Assembly (NCBI RefSeq): GCF_963555915.1
Contig: NZ_CAUVXL010000179.1
Coordinates: forward strand, 1-27,562
Source of the DNA: Protofrankia sp963555915
Lineage (GTDB): Bacteria; Actinomycetota; Actinomycetes; Frankiales; Frankiaceae
Direction of reading: 5' to 3'
Length of the DNA: 27,562 nucleotides
The position numbers and the translations under genes were made by a program. This document shows, in pieces, positions 22,253-27,562 of the stretch. The notes beneath the pieces are model-generated. The model made no database searches. It saw only the letters and a program-made list of their open reading frames with translations, and had not been told where the DNA came from. Position 1 is the stretch's first letter; each line of letters begins with the position of its first letter.

Positions 22253-22270
22253 GTTTACATCACCGTAAAC
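22253..22270 (-). promoter_or_regulatory. inverted repeat before the mazEF pair, likely operator
   Basis: GTTTAC-ATCACC-GTAAAC forms perfect 6-bp arms 18 bases before the double ATG of the antitoxin. On the minus strand it contains TAAACT-like -10 sequence. Toxin-antitoxin operons are usually repressed by their own antitoxin at such palindromes. The binding itself is inferred. Confidence 0.5.
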
Positions 22271-22294
22271 CCTTCCTGTGACCCGCGACTCTAA

Positions 22295-22309
22295 ACGATC
22301 ATTGATCGT
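22295..22309. promoter_or_regulatory. second palindrome upstream of mazEF
   Basis: ACGATCA-T-TGATCGT is a perfect 15-base palindrome 60 bases before the antitoxin ATG. It may be a second operator site or chance. Confidence 0.35.
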
Positions 22310-22406
22310 GCCACTGGCGGCGCGGGTCGGAGCACCCCTCTAGTATCTGTGCAGCGTGCAGTCGGTAGAGCGGGCAGGCGATCGGCTCAACTTTCCGCGA
22401 GCGCCG

Positions 22407-22716
22407 TCAATGGATTTTCTGAACGTAAACCCGCTTCACGAACAGCGGATCATTTTCGACGTTTCGCATGTCCTCATAAATCTCGAATGACGGATCATGA
22501 TCTAGAGAATCAGCAACAAAGACGCTCTGCGTGCTGACGGGTGGTTCCAGTCGGAGTTGCGCAAGAACCCGGCTATGAAAATCCGTGAACCAGAACGCCG
22601 GAGTGCGGAACCTCATCAAAAAGATCGACCGGACCCGCGAGATCATCGAGGCGGTCAAACATCTGCAGCCTGGTAAGGTTCTCAAACTCGGCTCGAAACC
22701 TTGGATGAAGATCCAT
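22407..22716 (-). pseudogene. immunity gene of a displaced Rhs tip, broken by a single-base frameshift
   Basis: The ATG at 22716 overlaps the stop of a toxin-tip remnant (TGATG), as immunity genes do. The frame MDLHPRFRAEFENLTRLQMF...VPHSGVLVHGF runs 46 codons, then reaches TAG. Deleting one base from the AAAA run at 22578-22581 joins it to the next frame (HSRVLAQLRLEPPVSTQ... to ...VKRVYVQKIH, TGA at 22407), giving one protein of about 102 residues. Both halves have similar composition and the junction is seamless, so a one-base insertion (or a sequencing error in the homopolymer) is very likely. The family is not recognised; the immunity role is inferred from position. Confidence 0.65.
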
Positions 22717-22803
22717 CAGGCATCCCATCCGTGTTCTCTCAACCATTTCAGGGTCTTGCGGGAGAACTGAGGATCACCATCATGCAAGGAGTCGTCCTGG
22801 TTT
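22716..22803 (-). pseudogene. C-terminal remnant of a displaced Rhs toxin tip
   Basis: About 28 residues read NQDDSLHDGDPQFSRKTLKW, then LREHGWDA, ending in TGA at 22716-22718. No start and no Rhs part precede it; the previous gene's stop (TAA 22802-22804, inside GGTTTAAACC) marks the junction. The ending followed by an overlapping immunity gene is that of a toxin tip whose body was replaced when the next cassette was inserted. The family is not recognised. Confidence 0.55.
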
Positions 22804-23254
22804 AAACCATTGTCTGCTTGGGGACAATGCAAACCAGCCAAGTACAGTCTTCTTCTGAGGTCACACCCAACACCACATGACCATCACGGGCCATCGCAAC
22901 AAATTCTGGTTCGCCAGGATATGCGGTGAGTGTTTGCGCAAGACGAGAATCTGACGAGGCACGGACAATCGCCCATGGCAACGAAGCGCCTTCTCCGGTG
23001 ACACTAATCAAGAATGAGCCATCATCAGAGACAACACCGTGAGATTTGGCCAGCTTCCACCATTGCCTATCGACCTCTTCGAGGTTATCGTCTTTACCGT
23101 CCTCTACTACAGCGTCCGGAACAACGGCACCACTTATTACGTACTTCCATGCCTGGAACGGCTTAATTCCGCCACCCGAAGGAGCGGAACCAAGTGGAAT
23201 CAGTCCTGCCGCCCGAAGTATCCGCTCACGGGATGCCTCGCTAGTGGTTGACAT
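22802..23254 (-). CDS. putative immunity protein of the second Rhs cassette
   Basis: A protein of 150 residues whose ATG shares one base with the Rhs stop codon (TAATG). It starts MSTTSEASRERILRAAGLIP and ends LVCIVPKQTMV. It contains FQAWKYVISGAVVPDAVVEDGK and WAIVRASSDSRLAQTLTAYPGEPEFV, without signal peptide or membrane segment. The style (small, acidic, SUKH-like length) is that of immunity proteins, but no family is recognised with confidence. GC content is clearly lower than in the Rhs core. It should neutralise the His-rich toxin tip encoded just before it. Confidence 0.65.
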   Translation of the reverse strand: MSTTSEASRERILRAAGLIPLGSAPSGGGIKPFQAWKYVISGAVVPDAVVEDGKDDNLEEVDRQWWKLAKSHGVVSDDGSFLISVTGEGASLPWAIVRASSDSRLAQTLTAYPGEPEFVAMARDGHVVLGVTSEEDCTWLVCIVPKQTMV

Positions 23255-24894
23255 TACTTTCCCTTCGGGTACAAGAGATGGTGCTTGCCTCCAATTTGTT
23301 GATATCTCTCAAAATCCCTGTTACCGCCCCATCCAAAGTCTACGCTGGTCCGATTTGGATCACCACCTTTAGGTTGTCCAGCATGGAAGTGTGGTCCCCT
23401 AGTAGGATCCTTCGTGTGCTCGGCAAGAACCCGTGAGCCGCTCTCTGTCTCAAACTGCATGTAACGACCCTGTGCACCAACGTCCTCCGAGTATCGGTAA
23501 TCGGGTGTTCCGCGACGCAAAGGTTCGCCTCCAACTTCCCACTGCAAGTCGGGCGCAGCGCCCCGAGGGATTCCCGCACGATCGTAGGCAGCATTCAATG
23601 CTTCCTGACGTGACCTGAAAGATATATCGTACGGGGCAAGACCGAGGGGATCGAACTCCCAGGTGGGGTTGGGGACGTAGGTGTGGGGGTTGGGTGCGGG
23701 GGTGAGGCCGAGGGGATCGATGGATTCGTAACGGGCGATCTCGGGGTCGTAGTAGCGATGGTAGTTGTAGTGGGCGCCGGTTTCGGGGTCGTGATATTGG
23801 CCGGGGAAACGCAGCGGGCAGTCGACGTCCTGGCCGACGGGCGACTGATGGACGCCCCAGAGGGTGGTCCGGGCCTGCCAGGCAAGCTCCCCGTCGGGGT
23901 CGACGAGTTCGGTAGGCGTGCCGACCAGATCGGTGACGATGGCGTGGAACCGGGCGTCGAACCACGCCTGCCCGGCGGTGTCGTGGTCATCAGCGGTGTC
24001 GTCACCGCCGGGTTTGCCGCCCACAGCCGTCTCAGACGGGCGGCGCTCGGACTGGGTGAGCGGCCGGAAACCGCCGGGTTCCCAGTCCCAGGTGGTGACG
24101 CTGGGTGCCGGATCGCCGCCGGTGGCAGTGGTGTGGTGGTGCTGTTCGGCGAGGACGACGCCGTCCCAGGCGAAGTCAACCTGTTCGGTCACCCCGCCGC
24201 CGTCGCCGGTGCTGGTGAGGCGCTGCTTGGCGATCCGCCGACCGAACGGGTCATAGGAGTACCGCCAGCGCTGGCCCTCCGGTGTGGTCACACCGGTCAG
24301 CCGATCGTCGGCATCCCAGCTGTACCGCCAGGTACGCGGCTTACCCGACAGCCGCTTGTGCTGCCGTAACGTCACCCGGCCCTGCCCGTCGTGCTCGTAG
24401 CGGACCCGGCCGGCCCGGCGGATCAGCGTGCCCGCATACTCCCGACCACCCTGCGCCGCATGGTCCCCCCCGTCCCGGCCGTCACGCTGCGCGGGCACCG
24501 ACCAGGACGCGTCGGTGATGTTGCCCGCCACGTCGTAGGCGTAACGCTCCTGCCAGTCGGTTCCGTGGACGGCGGTGACCCGCCGCACCGGGTCGAGATC
24601 GAACCGGCGCAGGCCGGCGAGCATGTCATCGATCTCGCTGACATAGCCATCCGGACTGTAGGAGTAGTCCCGGCGCTGGAGCACCCGCGTGTGCCCCGCG
24701 GTCCCCGGCCGGCCCGCGGTCACGGTCTGCGACAGCAGCTGGTGGTTGGCATCCCACACCTGCGCCAGCACCACCCCGGTATCCAGGCTGCGCGCCACCT
24801 CCCGGCCCGCCGCGTCGTGGGCGAACCGCACCGTCCGACCGGCGGTGTGCAGCGACAGCGGCAGGTCGTTCGCACGGTGAGGTAGTCGGTGCAC
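23254..24894 (-). CDS. orphan Rhs protein fragment with a His-rich nuclease-like toxin tip
   Basis: The open frame has 546 codons. The Rhs part begins about 24876 (ANDLPLSLHTAGRTVRFAHD) and shows YD repeats (YAYDVAGNITDASW, YSWDADDRLTGV, YSYDPFGRRIAKQR). The conserved end of the shell follows (LRFPGQYHDPETGAHYNYHR, YYDPEIARYESIDPLGL, then DPLGLAPY), the point where Rhs proteins change tips. The last 123 residues form the tip: ...RYMQFETESGSRVLAEHTKD, GPHFHAGQPKGG, GGKHHLLYPKGK. The clustered His residues suggest a metal-dependent HNH/endonuclease-VII-like nuclease, at low confidence. The 5' Rhs part is missing; the GTG at 24894 lies in IS66-derived sequence, so expression is uncertain. The immunity gene overlaps by one base. 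Confidence 0.75.
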   Translation of the reverse strand: MHRLPHRANDLPLSLHTAGRTVRFAHDAAGREVARSLDTGVVLAQVWDANHQLLSQTVTAGRPGTAGHTRVLQRRDYSYSPDGYVSEIDDMLAGLRRFDLDPVRRVTAVHGTDWQERYAYDVAGNITDASWSVPAQRDGRDGGDHAAQGGREYAGTLIRRAGRVRYEHDGQGRVTLRQHKRLSGKPRTWRYSWDADDRLTGVTTPEGQRWRYSYDPFGRRIAKQRLTSTGDGGGVTEQVDFAWDGVVLAEQHHHTTATGGDPAPSVTTWDWEPGGFRPLTQSERRPSETAVGGKPGGDDTADDHDTAGQAWFDARFHAIVTDLVGTPTELVDPDGELAWQARTTLWGVHQSPVGQDVDCPLRFPGQYHDPETGAHYNYHRYYDPEIARYESIDPLGLTPAPNPHTYVPNPTWEFDPLGLAPYDISFRSRQEALNAAYDRAGIPRGAAPDLQWEVGGEPLRRGTPDYRYSEDVGAQGRYMQFETESGSRVLAEHTKDPTRGPHFHAGQPKGGDPNRTSVDFGWGGNRDFERYQQIGGKHHLLYPKGK

Positions 24895-25624
24895 GCCACG
24901 TGCAGGTAGCGCAGGGCGCCGTCGGCGCGGGCGGTGGTCTCGTCGGCGTGCGCGACCGCCGCGGCGGCGACCAGGTTCCGAACCCGGGGCAGGAAGGTGA
25001 TTGCCAGAGGCGGGCGGCCCGGCGGACCGGGAGATGATGGGCGCAGATCAGCCACACCGCCCGGGCCGCCAACCCCGGCCGTACCCGACCCGGCCCGCCG
25101 CCGGGACCATGAGGTCCTCCCCGGTGTCCCCGCAGCACCGGCAGACCCGGATCACCAGCTGATATTCGGTGACATGCGGGCGTGGTGGCGGTGGGGGGTG
25201 TCGAACACCTGGCGGCGACGGATTCCGACGACCGGCGCGTCGGCCAGGAATGTGCCGCAGTCCGCGCACGCCGGCGGGTCGCAGATCACGGTTTCGTCCG
25301 GGTCGTCGACCATCCCCAGGGTGTGCCCGGGATCGCCGGGCTGCTTGCCCGGTGCCCGCCCGGAGCGCCCCTGCGAAGATCGCTTCGGTGCGGACTTCGT
25401 GTAGTGGCTGTCCGACGACGGGGGCCGCGAGGAGTTCGCGCTGTCCCTACCGAGCTGCCGTTCCCGTTCGGCGACCCGTCCGGTCAGCGTCTCGATCAGC
25501 CCGGTCTGTTGGGTGAGTAGCTCGGTCTGTCGGGCGAGTAGCGTGGCTTGCCGGGCGATCGTGGTATCCCGTTCGGCGAGGAGACCAGCAGCTCCTCATA
25601 GGTCGGCTGCCCGTCGGGTTCCAC
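24876..25624 (-). pseudogene. IS66-family transposase (TnpC) remnant
   Basis: Starting at GTG 25624 (VEPDGQPTYEELL) the sequence is an IS66 transposase in three frames. After a frameshift comes a leucine/glutamine coiled coil (LLAERDTTIARQATLLARQT...), then RQLGRDSANSSRPPSSDS and GRAPGKQPGDPGHTLGMVDDPDE. The zinc-binding section has CDPPACADCG. After a further frameshift come VTEYQLVIRVCRCC and, following an internal deletion, HADETTARADGALRYLHVACTDYL with the first DDE aspartate. It ends abruptly at about 24876, where Rhs sequence begins. Inverted ends are not visible. It is the only mobile element trace in the window. Confidence 0.8.
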
Positions 25625-25764
25625 CCGCTGAACCTAGCGATCACGACACACCGCAGCGCAACCGCGGTAGCGATCAGCGCACACGGGACAGCGAACGCCC
25701 GATCACCCAGCTGAACAGCTACGACAGCCGAACAGTTACCCCTCACAGAGAAAACTCATCAGCA

Positions 25765-26205
25765 CTACGGAATAGCCAGATACGGCTCAACCATGCCGGG
25801 ATCAAAAGTCTCGGGAACCAGAACTACACGCTTCGCAAGCGATTCATTTAGATGCATCATTAGCTGTATAATGCTAACGAGATCACCCGTCGATGTCACG
25901 TCTCGTGGATCACCCTGAAAATCAATCGAATCTAGCGAGTAGAAACTGGAAGTCCAGACTTGACACCCCAGTCGAATAGCCAGCCTGTATTCGACATCAC
26001 TCATCTTGTCGAACACATGCGGACCGAAATCTACTGGAATCTCGGTTTCAAGTTCGGTCAGCGCCATTTCATAGCCAGCCTGCCGAAGCCCATCTATCAC
26101 TCGGGACCAGTCTTCATAGCTGGCCCCGAGTACGTAGATCTCAATCAACCCGCCAACCTGCAACGCAAGCTGGTCAAGAACTTTGGTGTAGTTGATTTTA
26201 GTCAT
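25765..26205 (-). CDS. putative immunity protein of the third Rhs cassette
   Basis: A protein of 146 residues from ATG 26205, overlapping the Rhs stop as ATGA; a frame to 26247 lies inside the Rhs gene. It begins MTKINYTKVLDQLALQVGGL and includes YVLGASYEDWSRVIDGLRQAGYEM and VDFGPHVFDKMSDVEYRLAI. It has low GC and no signal or membrane segments. The family is not recognised. Its place directly behind the toxin tip makes the immunity role likely. Confidence 0.65.
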   Translation of the reverse strand: MTKINYTKVLDQLALQVGGLIEIYVLGASYEDWSRVIDGLRQAGYEMALTELETEIPVDFGPHVFDKMSDVEYRLAIRLGCQVWTSSFYSLDSIDFQGDPRDVTSTGDLVSIIQLMMHLNESLAKRVVLVPETFDPGMVEPYLAIP

Positions 26206-27562
26206 CGCGGATCCAGAAAACCGATGAAGCCGCCCGACTGGTACCATCTAGCACCGATATCAGAGAGTTGGAAGTCATAAACAGGGCCGAATTGTGGATG
26301 AGCCCATGACTGTAACGCGGTTCGAGGGTTCGTCAAGATGTCGTTAATAAGATATTCGCTCATGTCTCGCGCATCCCTGCCGCCCAGCCTGATAAGGCTT
26401 GCATTCGGCCGAACCATATGTTTTTGATAAGCTCTACTGGCCTTTGTGACACCTGGACCAATACTACTGGTAGCGTCCGCCGCCAGCTTATCAATTTCGG
26501 GTCCACCACGGCTCAGGGAAGATGTTGTGTACGGGGCGAGGCTGAGGGGGTCGAGCTCCCGATAGGGATTGTGGACGTAGGTGTGAGGGTTCGGAGCTGG
26601 GGCCAGGCCGAGCGGGTCGTTGGATCCGTACCGGGCGGTCTCGGGGTCGTAGTAACNNNNNNNNNNNNNNNNNNNNNNNNNNNNNNNNNNNNNNNNNNNN
26701 NNNNNNNNNNNNNNNNNNNNNNNNNNNNNNNNNNNNNNNNNNNNNNNNNNNNNNNNNNNNNNNNNNNNNNNNNNNNNNNNNNNNNNNNNNNNNNNNNNNN
26801 NNNNNNNNNNNNNNNNNNNNNNNNNNNNNNNNNNNNNNNNNNNNNNNNNNNNNNNNNNNNNNNNNNNNNNNNNNNNNNNNNNNNNNNNNNNNNNNNNNNN
26901 NNNNNNNNNNNNNNNNNNNNNNNNNNNNNNNNNNNNNNNNNNNNNNNNNNNNNNNNNNNNNNNNNNNNNNNNNNNNNNNNNNNNNNNNNNNNNNNNNNNN
27001 NNNNNNNNNNNNNNNNNNNNNNNNNNNNNNNNNNNNNNNNNNNNNNNNNNNNNNNNNNNNNNNNNNNNNNNNNNNNNNNNNNNNNNAGCGGGGTCGACGA
27101 GTTCAGTGGGTGTGCCGACGAGGTCGGTGACGATGGCGTGGAACCGGGCGTCGAACCACTCCTGGTCGAGATCATCTGGGCCTTCGTCGACGTCCCGGCC
27201 GGCATCGCCATAGGCGGATCCCGCATCGTTTCCATGAAGGGACCCGGAGCGGACGGACCGGCGGCGTTCGGACTGGGTGAGCGGCCGGAAACCACCGGGT
27301 TCCCAGTCCCAGATGGTGACCCGCGGCGTCGGATCGTCCCCGGAGACGTGCTGCTGCTCGGCGAGCACCATGCCGTCCCAGGCGAACACGACCCGTTCGA
27401 CCACCCCACGATCATCGCCGGTGCCATCGCCGGTGAGGCGCTGCTTGGCGATCCGCCGGCCGAACGGATCATAGGAATACCGCCAGCGCCGGCCATCGGG
27501 GGTGGTGACACCGGTGAGCCGATCGTCTGCGTCCCAGGTGTAGCGCCAGGTGCGTGGTTTCG
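26202..27562 (-). CDS. Rhs protein with toxin tip, 5' end outside the window and a sequence gap inside
   Basis: The frame enters from the right edge (KPRTWRYTWDADDRLTGVTT) and carries the same Rhs core as the other copies: YSYDPFGRRIAKQRLTGDG, VVFAWDGMVLAEQ, IVTDLVGTPTELVDP. A run of Ns hides 26657-27086. After it come YYDPETARYGSNDPLGLAPA, NPHTYVHNP and DPLSLAPY. The tip of roughly 105 residues begins TTSSLSRGGPEIDKLAADAT and includes AYQKHMVRPN, INDILTNPRT and the ending GGFIGFLDPR. The DILTNP and G-F-x-GFL ending resemble the Ntox28-type bacterial RNase toxins, from memory and at moderate confidence. This is the only copy that could be full length. Its stop overlaps the immunity start (ATGA). 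Confidence 0.75.
   Translation of the reverse strand, partial: KPRTWRYTWDADDRLTGVTTPDGRRWRYSYDPFGRRIAKQRLTGDGTGDDRGVVERVVFAWDGMVLAEQQHVSGDDPTPRVTIWDWEPGGFRPLTQSERRRSVRSGSLHGNDAGSAYGDAGRDVDEGPDDLDQEWFDARFHAIVTDLVGTPTELVDPAXXXXXXXXXXXXXXXXXXXXXXXXXXXXXXXXXXXXXXXXXXXXXXXXXXXXXXXXXXXXXXXXXXXXXXXXXXXXXXXXXXXXXXXXXXXXXXXXXXXXXXXXXXXXXXXXXXXXXXXXXXXXXXXXXXXXXXXXXXXXXXXXYYDPETARYGSNDPLGLAPAPNPHTYVHNPYRELDPLSLAPYTTSSLSRGGPEIDKLAADATSSIGPGVTKASRAYQKHMVRPNASLIRLGGRDARDMSEYLINDILTNPRTALQSWAHPQFGPVYDFQLSDIGARWYQSGGFIGFLDPR
26657..27086. other. scaffold gap (430 Ns)
   Basis: The bases are unknown. The flanks correspond to adjacent parts of the Rhs core: in the second Rhs copy only about 47 codons (141 bases) separate them. 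The gap is therefore about 290 bases longer than expected by that comparison, or its size is only an estimate. Confidence 0.95.

Noticed and set aside
19903..27562. Rhs toxins as cargo of the eCIS
   Set aside because: The VgrG and PAAR genes make the idea attractive, but the Rhs copies are 3.5 kb or more away, behind unrelated genes, and mostly broken. There is no fusion or adaptor in the sequence to support it.

Overview
The window is very GC-rich, with strongly GC-biased third codon positions, frequent GTG starts, a SARP-type regulator and a HelR-like helicase. This points to an actinomycete; the style of the genes and the mix of an extracellular contractile injection system (eCIS), Rhs remnants and IS66 debris would fit a Frankia-like organism, but no marker gene proves the genus. 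One run of 430 Ns (26657-27086) shows that the window is part of a draft scaffold.

Layout. Bases 1-5353 hold the 3' part of a HelR-like helicase gene, a convergent zinc-ribbon membrane protein gene and a large MalT/SARP-type regulator gene read divergently from the zinc-ribbon gene. Bases 5354-16419 are one minus-strand operon of twelve genes for an eCIS particle. In transcription order these are sheath, tube, tail-assembly chaperone, a 53-residue DUF6760-like protein, a 662-residue disordered protein, second tube, LysM baseplate protein, VgrG-like spike, PAAR tip, gp25-like wedge, gpJ-like wedge and gpI-like wedge. Most neighbours overlap or lie within 35 bases. The operon ends with its stop codon directly against the stop codon of the regulator. 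No AAA+ Pvc15-type ATPase, DUF4255 cap, tail fibre or classical tape measure is seen. A divergent ATPase/DUF234 gene with a 43-bp near-perfect palindrome in its leader follows (16546-18091), then a HAD-family phosphatase gene.

Bases 19.5 kb to the right edge are a minus-strand polymorphic-toxin region: three Rhs C-terminal segments that share a near-identical core but carry three unrelated toxin tips, each overlapping its own immunity gene by 1-4 bases, plus a displaced fourth toxin/immunity remnant. It is visibly decaying or recombining. One Rhs tip is cut off by an amber codon, one immunity gene has a single-base frameshift, a vapC gene has lost its 5' half to an Rhs junction, an IS66 transposase remnant runs into another Rhs copy, and a mazEF pair has a 14-bp duplication that separates the antitoxin frame from its ATG start.

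The points most worth a second look are the CTG-initiated DUF6760 gene hidden between two eCIS genes, the eCIS gene set without recognisable ATPase or cap, the palindrome before the ATPase gene, the broken toxin/immunity cassettes, and an unusual number of 12-18 bp exact tandem duplications across the window.
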